The notes under the pieces are model-generated. The model had not been told where the DNA came from. It saw only the letters and a program-made list of their open reading frames with translations, and did not search any database. A DNA stretch of 22,948 bases from Bacillota bacterium (lineage in GTDB: Bacteria; Bacillota; Clostridia; Oscillospirales; Oscillospiraceae), in NCBI GenBank assembly GCA_023402075.1, contig JAEXCS010000042.1, positions 1-22,948 of the forward strand, read 5' to 3'. The translations under genes and the position numbers were made by a program. How positions within the stretch are numbered: the first letter of the stretch is position 1; every line of letters begins with the position of its first letter. Positions 1 through 6,742 of this stretch are shown one piece after another.

Positions 1-36
1 ATTGCCAATCAAAAGTGTGAAAGCGCTGGTAAGTAA
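1..36 (+). CDS. scfA: SCIFF peptide precursor ScfA, C-terminal end only
   Basis: The window opens inside a reading frame that gives IANQKCESAGK and then TAA at 34-36. This matches the C-terminal tail of SCIFF precursors (six cysteines in forty-five residues), which typically end in a cysteine followed by a few polar residues and lysine. The SCIFF maturase gene follows 66 bases downstream, which is the standard arrangement in Clostridia. ScfA is the ribosomally made substrate in which ScfB forms Cys-to-Thr thioether links. Only the last 11 codons and the stop are visible, so the call rests on the tail and the neighbour. The start and the other five cysteines lie outside the window. Confidence 0.8.
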   Translation: MANQKCESAGK

Positions 37-53
37 GAAAAGCTGATAAAAAG

Positions 54-79
54 TGCCGCCGAACCGGCGGCATTTTTTT
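54..79 (+). terminator. Intrinsic terminator/attenuator between scfA and scfB
   Basis: An 8-bp GC-rich stem (TGCCGCCG at 54-61, CGGCGGCA at 65-72) with a 3-base loop is followed by seven T residues (73-79). It starts 18 bases after the scfA stop and lies just before the scfB RBS (GGAGG near 94-98). No promoter is visible between the hairpin and scfB, so scfB is probably made by partial read-through. That would give more precursor than maturase. Confidence 0.8.
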
Positions 80-102
80 ATAATGGATAACACGGAGGAA
101 CT

Positions 103-1482
103 ATGGTACATCAATATCAGCTCAATGGCTGCAACATCGTTTTGGACACTTGCTCCGGCGCGATTCACGCGGTGGACGAGGTGGCTTATGACGTGATTTC
201 CTTATACCGCGAAAAAAGCGCCGATGAAATCATTGCCTGCCTGCTGGAAAAGTACAGCGACCGCCCCGACGTCAATGAAGAGGAGCTTCGCGTGTGTCTT
301 GAGGATGTGGCGGAGCTGGAGCGCGGCGGCAAGCTCTTTACGCCCGATACATTTGCGCCGCTGGCCGACATCTTTAAGGAACGCAGCAACGGCGTGGTAA
401 AGGCGCTGTGTCTGCATGTGGCCCACACCTGCAACCTCAATTGCGCCTACTGCTTTGCAAGTCAGGGAAAGTATCACGGGGACCGCGCCGTGATGAGCTT
501 TGAGGTGGGAAAGCGTGCGCTGGACTATCTGGTGGAGCACTCCGGCAGCCGCACAAATCTTGAGGTGGACTTTTTCGGCGGAGAACCGCTGATGAACTGG
601 GACGTTGTAAAGCGGCTGGTGATGTATGCCCGCAGCATAGAAAAGGACGCCCATAAAAACTTCCGTTTTACCCTCACCACCAACGGAATGCTGATCGACG
701 ACGATGTGATTGACTTTTCCAATCGAGAGATGAGCAACGTTGTTTTATCGTTGGATGGGCGTAAAGATATCCACGACCGCTGTCGGGTGGATTACGCCGG
801 CAACGGAAGCTGGGAGCGCATTGTTCCCAAGTTTCAAAAGCTGGTACAGGCCAGAGAAAACAAAAACTACTATATGCGCGGCACCTTCACCCACGCAAAT
901 CCCGACTTTTTCAACGATATCCACGCAATGCTGGATATGGGCTTTACCGAGCTGAGCATGGAGCCGGTCGTTTGCGCCCCATCCGATCCTGCCGCCCTGA
1001 CGCAGGAGGACCTTCCCATCGTATTTGCGCAGTACGAGCTGCTTGCCAAAGAGATGCTGGAGCGCAAACAGGCCGGCCATCCCTTTACGTTCTACCATTA
1101 CATGCTTGACCTCACCGGCGGGCCTTGCATCTACAAGCGAATCTCGGGCTGCGGGTCTGGAACGGAGTATATGGCCGTGACGCCTTGGGGGGACTTGTAC
1201 CCCTGCCATCAGTTTGTCGGTGATGAGCAGTTTCGGTTGGGAGACATCTGGAACGGTGTTGACAACTCAGCAATTCAAGAGGAATTTCGCAACTGCAACG
1301 CTTATTCCAGAGCCGAGTGCGCGGACTGCTGGGCCAAGCTGTATTGCTCCGGCGGCTGTGCTGCCAACGCATACCACGCCACCGGCTCTCTCTGCGGCAC
1401 GTACGCTTATGGCTGCGAGCTGTTCCGAAAGCGCATGGAGTGTTCCATTATGATTCAGGTAGCGGAAAGTCTGAGCAAATAA
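103..1482 (+). CDS. scfB: Thioether cross-link-forming SCIFF peptide maturase (radical SAM/SPASM)
   Basis: This 459-aa radical SAM enzyme is predicted to install thioether (ranthipeptide-type) bonds in the SCIFF precursor ScfA, using S-adenosylmethionine and reduced Fe-S clusters in the cytoplasm. Residues 1-95 form the N-terminal peptide-recognition (RRE-like) part, including the family-typical opening MVHQYQLNGCNIVLDTCSGA. The CX3CX2C cluster ligands are Cys110, Cys114 and Cys117 (CNLNCAYC). The GGEP motif is at 159-162. A SPASM domain with many cysteines (350, 368, 398, 406, 409, 415, 419, 431, 438) occupies the last 110 residues and should hold auxiliary 4Fe-4S clusters. Length agrees with the family (about 450 aa). 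The ATG at 103 follows GGAGGAACT. The tail of scfA lies directly upstream. Confidence 0.95.
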   Translation: MVHQYQLNGCNIVLDTCSGAIHAVDEVAYDVISLYREKSADEIIACLLEKYSDRPDVNEEELRVCLEDVAELERGGKLFTPDTFAPLADIFKERSNGVVKALCLHVAHTCNLNCAYCFASQGKYHGDRAVMSFEVGKRALDYLVEHSGSRTNLEVDFFGGEPLMNWDVVKRLVMYARSIEKDAHKNFRFTLTTNGMLIDDDVIDFSNREMSNVVLSLDGRKDIHDRCRVDYAGNGSWERIVPKFQKLVQARENKNYYMRGTFTHANPDFFNDIHAMLDMGFTELSMEPVVCAPSDPAALTQEDLPIVFAQYELLAKEMLERKQAGHPFTFYHYMLDLTGGPCIYKRISGCGSGTEYMAVTPWGDLYPCHQFVGDEQFRLGDIWNGVDNSAIQEEFRNCNAYSRAECADCWAKLYCSGGCAANAYHATGSLCGTYAYGCELFRKRMECSIMIQVAESLSK

Positions 1483-1506
1483 GCACAAAATTGGGAGGCA
1501 CGTATC

Positions 1507-2856
1507 ATGGAAACCCCCATCGCGGACTTTGTAAGCGCCTATCTGCAAAGCGACGTTTCCCGGCTGCACATGCCCGGGCACAAGGGCCGCGGACCACTGG
1601 GGTGTGAGCAGTTGGACATCACGGAGATTGCGGGCGCGGATGCGTTGTATCAGGCAGACGGCATCATTGCCCGCAGCGAGCGCAATGCTGCCGCCCTGTT
1701 CGGAACCGCTGCCACCTTCTACTCCACGGAGGGCTCGTCTCAATGCATTCGAGCAATGCTGTATCTGACCATGCTCCATGCCCCGTCCGGCGGCGAGCGC
1801 CCGGTGATCGTGGCTTCCCGAAACGCGCATCAGTCCTTCGTGATGGCGGCCGCCCTGCTGGACGTGGAAATCGTTTGGCTCTGGCCGGAGGATACCGACT
1901 TCTCTCTGTGCCGGTGCAGCGTATCCTCTAGACAACTTGAGGAGGTTCTCAAGCGTCTGTCGCATCCTCCCGTTGCGGTCTATCTCACCACGCCGGACTA
2001 TTTAGGAAACGCGCCGGACATTGCGGCGCTGGCAGAAACCGCTCATCGGTTCGGCGTTCCTCTTGTGGTAGACGGGGCGCACGGCGCCTATCTCAAATTT
2101 CTGACTTGCAGCGCCCATCCCATTGACCTGGGTGCTGATTTGTGCTGCGACTCCGCCCATAAAACGTTGCCGGTATTGACCGGCGGGGCTTATCTTCATG
2201 TAAGCCCGCAGGCTCCGGCGGATTTTATAGAAAACGGAAAACGGGCATTAGCAATGTTTGGGTCTACCAGTCCCTCCTATCTCACTCTGGAATCGCTGGA
2301 TTTTGCAAATCGCCATCTGGCAGAGGATTACCCAAGCCGTTTGGCAGCCTGTGCGGCGCATATGGAGACCCTTCGAGCCACCCTGCGGGACAACGGATGG
2401 AGCGTTGCCAAAAGCGACCCCATGAAGCTTACGCTTGCCGCCGCGGAAAGCGGTTGGGACGGGAAAGAACTGGCGGCGCTACTGCGGCAGGGCAAGGTGG
2501 AGTGCGAATATGCCGACCCGGACTTTACGGTGCTGATGGCCACGCCGGAAAATACAGAGCAGGATTTTACAAGAATTTTATCCGCCCTCGGGAGAAATTC
2601 CCGCCAAAAGCCGCTTCTGCGCTGCTGCCCCACGCTTGTTCCCCTGAAAAGGGTCTGCTCTCCGCGAGAAGCGGCCTTCGCTCACAGTGAATCCGTTCCC
2701 GCTTCACTGGCGGAAGGACGAATTTTAGCCGCGCCCACCGTCAGCTGTCCTCCCGCGGTTCCCGTGGTGGTGGGCGGCGAGCGCATTTCGCAGAGCGCGG
2801 TAGAGGTGTTTGCTTATTATGAAATCTCCTCCGTTGATGTCATCAAAGAGCGGTGA
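1507..2856 (+). CDS. Orn/Lys/Arg decarboxylase-family PLP enzyme (aminotransferase class I/II fold)
   Basis: This 449-aa protein belongs to the fold-type I PLP group that includes SpeA/YaaO-type basic amino acid decarboxylases. The N-terminus carries the family signature HMPGHKG (21-27). The PLP region has VVDGAHGAY (187-195, Asp189 for the pyridine nitrogen) and SAHKT, with Lys219 as the Schiff-base lysine. The last 65 residues correspond to the small C-terminal Orn/Lys/Arg decarboxylase domain. Expected activity is decarboxylation of lysine, arginine or ornithine to a polyamine precursor, but substrate cannot be read from the sequence, and many clostridial members are uncharacterised. GGGAGG lies upstream of the ATG. 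It starts 24 bases after scfB stops, so the two are probably cotranscribed. Confidence 0.85.
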   Translation: METPIADFVSAYLQSDVSRLHMPGHKGRGPLGCEQLDITEIAGADALYQADGIIARSERNAAALFGTAATFYSTEGSSQCIRAMLYLTMLHAPSGGERPVIVASRNAHQSFVMAAALLDVEIVWLWPEDTDFSLCRCSVSSRQLEEVLKRLSHPPVAVYLTTPDYLGNAPDIAALAETAHRFGVPLVVDGAHGAYLKFLTCSAHPIDLGADLCCDSAHKTLPVLTGGAYLHVSPQAPADFIENGKRALAMFGSTSPSYLTLESLDFANRHLAEDYPSRLAACAAHMETLRATLRDNGWSVAKSDPMKLTLAAAESGWDGKELAALLRQGKVECEYADPDFTVLMATPENTEQDFTRILSALGRNSRQKPLLRCCPTLVPLKRVCSPREAAFAHSESVPASLAEGRILAAPTVSCPPAVPVVVGGERISQSAVEVFAYYEISSVDVIKER

Positions 2857-2975
2857 ACATACTTTGCCCGCTTCAGCCGCCCGGCTTTCTATACGGTTTG
2901 CCCCCTGCACGCCCGCGTCTGGTTGTCCTCTGGGATAAAAGGTTCGGCGCAGACGGCCCGGTGGAAAAAGTGTAA
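2853..2975 (+). CDS. Possible small ORF overlapping the decarboxylase stop (40 aa, unknown)
   Basis: A GTG at 2853 overlaps the upstream stop as GTGA and opens a 40-codon frame ending in TAA at 2973-2975, ten bases before the shared terminator. The product would be proline- and arginine-rich in its middle (PPARPRLVVLWDKR). There is no clear Shine-Dalgarno of its own, so translation would have to be coupled. I do not recognise the protein. It may be chance, since 40 open codons are not rare at this GC content, or it may be the remnant of a lost gene. Confidence 0.25.
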   Translation: MNILCPLQPPGFLYGLPPARPRLVVLWDKRFGADGPVEKV

Positions 2976-2985
2976 ATAAAACACC

Positions 2986-3021
2986 AAAGCCTCTCGATTC
3001 CAGCTGGAATCGAGAGGCTTT
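2986..3021. terminator. 36-bp perfect palindrome, bidirectional terminator between convergent genes
   Basis: The two 18-base arms (AAAGCCTCTCGATTCCAG and its exact complement) are perfectly paired and flanked by A/T-rich DNA on both sides. The element sits between the (+) decarboxylase unit and the (-) GGGtGRT unit, where one shared terminator would serve both. The U-tracts are modest (three, then TTTAATTT on +; TTTGGTGTTTTATTT on -). Confidence 0.75.
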
Positions 3022-3054
3022 AATTTGCTGATACAGTTTAAAAACTGCGAATGC

Positions 3055-4053
3055 TTATTTTATACTCTCCGCCACAGCGACGGCGACTGCAACGGTGGCG
3101 CCAACCATGGGGTTGTTGCCCATGCCGAGGAAGCCCATCATCTCCACGTGGGCAGGAACGGAGCTGGAACCGGCGAACTGCGCGTCGGAGTGCATCCGGC
3201 CCATGGTGTCGGTCATGCCGTAGCTGGCGGGACCGGCGGCCATGTTGTCGGGATGCAGGGTGCGGCCCGTGCCGCCGCCGGAGGCCACGGAGAAGTATTT
3301 CTTTCCCTGCTCGTTGCACTCTTTTTTATAGGTGCCCGCCACCGGATGCTGGAACCGGGTGGGGTTGGTGGAGTTGCCGGTGATGGACACGTCCACGCCC
3401 TCATGGTGCATGATCGCCACGCCCTCACGCACATCGTCCGCACCGAAGCAGCGGACATTTGCCCGCTCCCCCTCGGAATACCGAACTTCCCGGACAATGC
3501 TCAGCTCACCGGTGTAGTAGTCAAACTGGGTCTGCACATAGGTGAAGCCATTGATGCGGCTGATGATCTGGGCCGCGTCCTTGCCAAGGCCGTTGAGAAT
3601 GACCCGCAGGGATTCCTTCCGGGCCTTGTTGGCGTTGCGGACAATGCCGATGGCCCCCTCGGCCGCGGCAAAGGACTCGTGTCCCGCGAGAAACGCGAAG
3701 CACTTTGTCTCGTCCCGCAGCAGCATAGCGCCCAGATTGCCGTGTCCAAGGCCCACCTTGCGGTCCTCCGCAACAGAGCCGGGGATGCAGAAGGCTTGCA
3801 GGCCCACACCGATGGCCTCGGCGGCCTCGGCCGCAGTGGTCACGCCCTTTTTCAGCGCGATGGCCGCGCCCACGCAGTACGCCCAGCAGGCGTTGTCAAA
3901 GCAGATGGGCTGAATGCTTCTGGTGATCTCATAGGGGTCAAATCCTGCGGCCTGACAGAGTTCGCGGCACTCCTCCACGGAACTGATGCCGTACTCTTTG
4001 AGGACAGCGTTGATTTTCTCGATTCTTCTTTCGTAGCTTTCAAACAGAGCCAT
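3055..4053 (-). CDS. GGGtGRT protein (conserved, function unknown)
   Basis: The 332-aa product contains the motif that names its family, GGGTGRT, at about residues 259-265, followed by the highly conserved stretch LHPDNMAAGPASYGMTDTMG. The C-terminus is glycine/alanine-rich (MGFLGMGNNPMVGATVAVAV). The family is widespread in anaerobic Firmicutes and some archaea and has no assigned reaction. It is commonly found beside an NifU-like Fe-S scaffold, as here, which suggests a role in Fe-S or redox metabolism. That is inference only. The protein has several cysteines (about residues 29, 51, 60, 88) but no classical CxxC cluster. The start ATG has AAGGAGG nine bases upstream. The scaffold gene ends 17 bases upstream, so the two form an operon. 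Confidence 0.9.
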   Translation of the reverse strand: MALFESYERRIEKINAVLKEYGISSVEECRELCQAAGFDPYEITRSIQPICFDNACWAYCVGAAIALKKGVTTAAEAAEAIGVGLQAFCIPGSVAEDRKVGLGHGNLGAMLLRDETKCFAFLAGHESFAAAEGAIGIVRNANKARKESLRVILNGLGKDAAQIISRINGFTYVQTQFDYYTGELSIVREVRYSEGERANVRCFGADDVREGVAIMHHEGVDVSITGNSTNPTRFQHPVAGTYKKECNEQGKKYFSVASGGGTGRTLHPDNMAAGPASYGMTDTMGRMHSDAQFAGSSSVPAHVEMMGFLGMGNNPMVGATVAVAVAVAESIK

Positions 4054-4070
4054 GTTTCTGTCCTCCTTTC

Positions 4071-4763
4071 TTATTCCTCGCGGGGATCGATATATTTGGC
4101 GGCGTTTTCAAACTGGCCGTAATGGGACTTGGCTTTCTCCAGCGCCTCGTTTGCGTCCACGCCCTTTTTCACGGACTGCATCATCTTGCCGAGATTTACA
4201 AATTCGTAGCCCACGATTTCGCTGTCCTGATTCAGCGCCACACGGGTGACATAGCCTTCTGCCATTTCCATGTAGCGGGGGCCTTTTTCCCGGGTTGCAA
4301 ACATGGTTCCGATCTGGGACCGAAGGCCCTTGCCCAAGTCCTCCAAAGACGCGCCCACGGGCAGGCCGCCCTCAGAAAAAGCGGTCTGGCTGCGGCCATA
4401 GACAATCTGCAAAAACAGCTCCCGCATGGCGGTGTTGATGGCGTCGCACACCAAGTCGGTGTTCAGCGCCTCCAAAATGGTTTTGCCCACCAGAATTTCA
4501 GAAGCCATGGCGGCGGAGTGGGTCATGCCGGAGCAGCCGATGGTTTCCACCAGCGCCTCCTCAATCACGCCCTCTTTCACGTTCAGCGTCAGCTTGCAGG
4601 CTCCCTGCTGGGGGGCGCACCAGCCCACGCCGTGGGTCAGGCCTGAGATGTCTTTCACTTCCTTGGCCTGCACCCACTTTCCCTCCTGAGGGATGGGCGC
4701 CGGGCCGTGATACGCGCCCTTGGCCACAGGGCACATATGCTGCACTTCGGCGGAATAAATCAT
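4071..4763 (-). CDS. NifU/IscU-like iron-sulfur cluster assembly scaffold protein
   Basis: This 230-aa protein is the partner of the GGGtGRT protein downstream. The N-terminal half resembles the IscU/NifU scaffold fold. It has candidate cluster ligands at Cys49 and Cys56 (GWCAPQQGAC) and Cys77 (IGCSGMTHSAAMASE, comparable to the glycine/alanine/serine-rich loop of IscU), plus Cys11 and Cys106. The role would be transient Fe-S cluster assembly and hand-over, perhaps dedicated to one target rather than housekeeping. The frame is open for 57 codons further upstream. I place the start at 4763 because AGGAAAG lies just upstream there and because the longer version would run across the consensus promoter at 4833-4861. 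The 57-residue extension also resembles no family sequence. Confidence 0.85.
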   Translation of the reverse strand: MIYSAEVQHMCPVAKGAYHGPAPIPQEGKWVQAKEVKDISGLTHGVGWCAPQQGACKLTLNVKEGVIEEALVETIGCSGMTHSAAMASEILVGKTILEALNTDLVCDAINTAMRELFLQIVYGRSQTAFSEGGLPVGASLEDLGKGLRSQIGTMFATREKGPRYMEMAEGYVTRVALNQDSEIVGYEFVNLGKMMQSVKKGVDANEALEKAKSHYGQFENAAKYIDPREE

Positions 4764-4832
4764 ATGAACGCTTCCTTTCCTGCGTTTTTCAAAACAGACG
4801 GACCGGGGATTCTGTTGTTGAATTCCGCAGTT

Positions 4833-4861
4833 ATTATACTGGTAAACGATTAACCTGTCAA
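4833..4861 (-). promoter_or_regulatory. Full-consensus sigma-A promoter for the scaffold-GGGtGRT operon
   Basis: On the minus strand TTGACA (4861-4856) and TATAAT (4838-4833) are both perfect and separated by exactly 17 bases. The start codon is about 70 bases downstream of the -10 box. No obvious operator palindrome overlaps it, so expression is probably strong. Confidence 0.85.
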
Positions 4862-5000
4862 GGAAGGAAAACCGGTATATACGGGAATTTTCAAGAAAAC
4901 GCGGCAGGTTTTCAGAAGAAACTTTCTGGGGCAAAATTGCGGGGCGTGCAGTATGCTGCGCCGCATTGGGGCGGCGTTTGGAATCTTTAAAGGCTTGCTA

Positions 5001-5036
5001 AAAATGAAGGGGGACGCCCATGTGGGCGTCCCCCTT
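5001..5036 (-). terminator. Intrinsic terminator after gltS
   Basis: A 14-bp stem (5007-5020 with 5023-5036, containing GGGGGACGCCCA) has a very short loop. On the minus strand it is followed by CATTTTTAG. It lies 46 bases past the gltS stop. Confidence 0.8.
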
Positions 5037-5082
5037 TGACTGTTTAAGAGGTAAAAGCGGCTTTGGCGGAGACGCTGTTCTC

Positions 5083-6333
5083 TCAGCGCACCAGGAAGCT
5101 GCCGAACAGGGAGAGAAAAATGGGATTGTAGATGTCGTCGATCAGCACGGCGAAGGAGGGGTAAAGCACCCATGCCACGTTGTGCCAGCCGTACTGATCC
5201 ATCACCGCTTTTTCATTGGCCACGGCGTTGGGCCCGGAGCCGCAGCCCCAGCCGCAGTTGCCCGCGGTCATCACCGCCGCGCCGTAGTTCCGGCCAAACA
5301 TGTTGTAGGAAATAAAAATGCCGAACAGAGCCATCAAAACGGCCTGCGCCAGCAGAATCACGCCCATCTGCCCGGCCACGGAAGCCAGCTTTGTGATGTC
5401 AATGGTCATCAGCACCAGCGCCAGATACAGCTCCAAGAACATGTGCTCAATGGCCTCCACCTCGGGCGTGTAAAACTTAATGTTAAAAGATTCCATCACA
5501 TTGCGGGCGATGGCGCCGGCAATGAGGCAGCCGATGAACTTGGGCATCTCAATCATGGGGATGCTGTCCAGCAGCATATAAATGGGCATACCCAGCGCGG
5601 CCAGCAGCAGGCACATGGCAAACATGGAAATCATGCGGCTGTTGTTCAGCCGAGGCTCCTGCCCGGAGGTCACAGATTCGGGTCTGTCGTTGGGGTCGGA
5701 TTTCAGACCGTGGCGACGGATGAGAAACGCGGCCACGGGGCCGCCGATCAAAGAGCCCATAATGTTGCCCATCGTTCCTGCGGCAACACCCACGGTGGTG
5801 GCGTCAACCGCGCCCATACCCTCAAAGATAGGGCCGAAGGCGGAGGCGGTGCCCACGCCGCCGGACATGGCGGCGGAGGAGCACTGAAGCGCCAGCAGGG
5901 GATGCAGGCCGATCAGGTTGCCCACGGCTACGCCCAGCAAATCCTGCATGGTAATCAGCAGGCAGGCGGCAATGGCAATCATAGCGCACAGCTTTCCGCC
6001 CGCGTGGCGGATCATCTTCCAGCTAAAGCCGAAGCCTACGCACAGGAAGAACAGGTTTTGGCAAAGATCCTGCACCACCTTTGTATCAAAGGAAAATGCC
6101 ATGGCTCCGGATACTTTGATCAGGGCGATAATCAGCGAGAAAAGCAGGCCGGAAACCACGGGGGCGGGAATTGCATATTTGCGAAGAAGCTTGGAATGCC
6201 CCACCATGGCGCGTCCCCAAAAGATGACGATGGCGGCAAAGCCCAGTGACGTAAGATATTCAAATTTGAAGGCGGCAATCACGCCGTCCGCCGCAGGGGT
6301 ATAGGTTCCGAAATACTCCAGAATTTTCTCCAT
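5083..6333 (-). CDS. gltS: Sodium/glutamate symporter GltS
   Basis: This 416-aa integral membrane protein of the ESS family imports glutamate with Na+. Hydrophobic segments run through the whole length in two inverted halves (about residues 20-190 and 230-410). Each half carries the glycine/serine-rich re-entrant loop typical of GltS: SGGVGTASAFGPIFEG (about 158-173) and NCGWGCGSGPNAVANEKAVM (about 360-379). A hydrophilic loop (DPNDRPESVTSGQEPRLNNS) separates the halves. Length is normal (about 400 aa). GGAAG lies upstream of the ATG. It is transcribed alone and terminated at 5001-5036. No clear promoter was found upstream. It may use the sodium gradient that the window's membrane pyrophosphatase could generate, which is an inference. 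Confidence 0.93.
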   Translation of the reverse strand: MEKILEYFGTYTPAADGVIAAFKFEYLTSLGFAAIVIFWGRAMVGHSKLLRKYAIPAPVVSGLLFSLIIALIKVSGAMAFSFDTKVVQDLCQNLFFLCVGFGFSWKMIRHAGGKLCAMIAIAACLLITMQDLLGVAVGNLIGLHPLLALQCSSAAMSGGVGTASAFGPIFEGMGAVDATTVGVAAGTMGNIMGSLIGGPVAAFLIRRHGLKSDPNDRPESVTSGQEPRLNNSRMISMFAMCLLLAALGMPIYMLLDSIPMIEMPKFIGCLIAGAIARNVMESFNIKFYTPEVEAIEHMFLELYLALVLMTIDITKLASVAGQMGVILLAQAVLMALFGIFISYNMFGRNYGAAVMTAGNCGWGCGSGPNAVANEKAVMDQYGWHNVAWVLYPSFAVLIDDIYNPIFLSLFGSFLVR

Positions 6334-6555
6334 TTAGTTTCTTCCTTTCTGTTTGGGGCCGGCAAAGCAACGTTTTAAACAAGTATGGGTATCTAGGCAG
6401 GGAAGAATACGGAATTAATAAAAATATGTATCTCAGAGAGGTTGTTTAGTTGGTTTAACAATTTGTAAAAGATTGCTTTGTGCATTCCGACCACTTCTTA
6501 ATGGGCCGCAAGGAAGTATAACGCAGGAGGAAAATTTAGTCAAGTGGTTTTTATA

Positions 6556-6613
6556 CTGTTGGCGGACAGCCAACAGGCTGCGGATGTGTCCGATGACACA
6601 TCCGCAGCCTGTT
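6556..6613 (-). terminator. Two overlapping hairpins downstream of the nucleotidase gene
   Basis: A 19-bp perfect stem (6572-6590 with 6595-6613, loop CGAT) shares its AACAG end with an 8-bp hairpin (CTGTTGGC 6556-6563, GCCAACAG 6569-6576). They can form in turn but not both in full. They lie 130 bases past the nucleotidase stop. Neither has a long U-tract on the minus strand, so termination may be inefficient. The structure could instead act as a 3'-end stabiliser. Confidence 0.55.
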
Positions 6614-6614
6614 T

Positions 6615-6737
6615 TCAGCGTGATTCATCGGCTTCAAGCCAGGACAAAAATTCCCGGCAGGCGGGTGGCATAGGCCTCTCCTCCATCGGGTAAAAGGAAA
6701 GCTGCTTCGGCAGTTCCTCACCCCGGCCGGTCCATAA
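6615..6737 (-). pseudogene. Decayed duplicate of the gatD 3' end
   Basis: This stretch aligns by eye to 8904-9025, the last 40 or so codons of the intact gatD-like gene. About 80% of bases are identical over 120, including a shared stop codon (TGA, read from 6617). The fragment reads GRGEELPKQLSFYPMEE and ends LEADESR, against the gene's RRGEELPEELPVYRMEE and LEADQAH. A single-base deletion and a later single-base insertion shift the frame between them, so it is no longer under selection as protein. Homology stops within a few bases of the nucleotidase stop codon at 6743. No start codon or RBS belongs to it. Confidence 0.85.
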
Positions 6738-6742
6738 AATCT

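Larger units (their letters stand above)
4764..5082. other. Intergenic region: scaffold promoter and gltS terminator
   Basis: This 319-base gap has no convincing gene. It holds the scaffold-operon promoter (4833-4861) with its leader and the gltS terminator (5001-5036). The open frame crossing 4764-4934 is an upstream extension of the scaffold frame without its own RBS. Nothing further was seen between 4862 and 5000. Confidence 0.6.
6334..6742. other. Intergenic region: gltS leader, hairpins and gatD remnant
   Basis: This 409-base gap has no intact gene. The part next to gltS (6334-6480) is AT-rich and should hold its promoter, but no hexamer pair stands out. The other part holds two overlapping hairpins (6556-6613) and the decayed gatD 3' fragment (6615-6737). 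The interval 6480-6555 shows nothing recognisable. Confidence 0.5.

Noticed and set aside
2986..3021. Perfect palindrome considered as an insertion-sequence end or origin element
   Set aside because: It is a single copy at a convergent junction with terminator-like flanks, and there is no transposase or second copy.
3025..4122. Long plus-strand open frame (365 codons) opposite the GGGtGRT gene
   Set aside because: It is antisense to a gene with clear family motifs, is rich in His, Gly and Ala as expected from a mirror frame, and has no RBS.
4764..4934. Upstream extension of the scaffold protein by 57 codons
   Set aside because: It would cross the consensus promoter, has no RBS and resembles nothing in the scaffold family.
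5020..6249. Long plus-strand open frame (409 codons) opposite gltS
   Set aside because: It is a mirror of the GltS coding sequence, His/Gln/Gly-rich, and begins inside the gltS terminator.
6473..6673. Plus-strand 66-codon ORF between gltS and the nucleotidase gene
   Set aside because: It runs through the 19-bp hairpin and the gatD remnant and has no RBS or promoter support.
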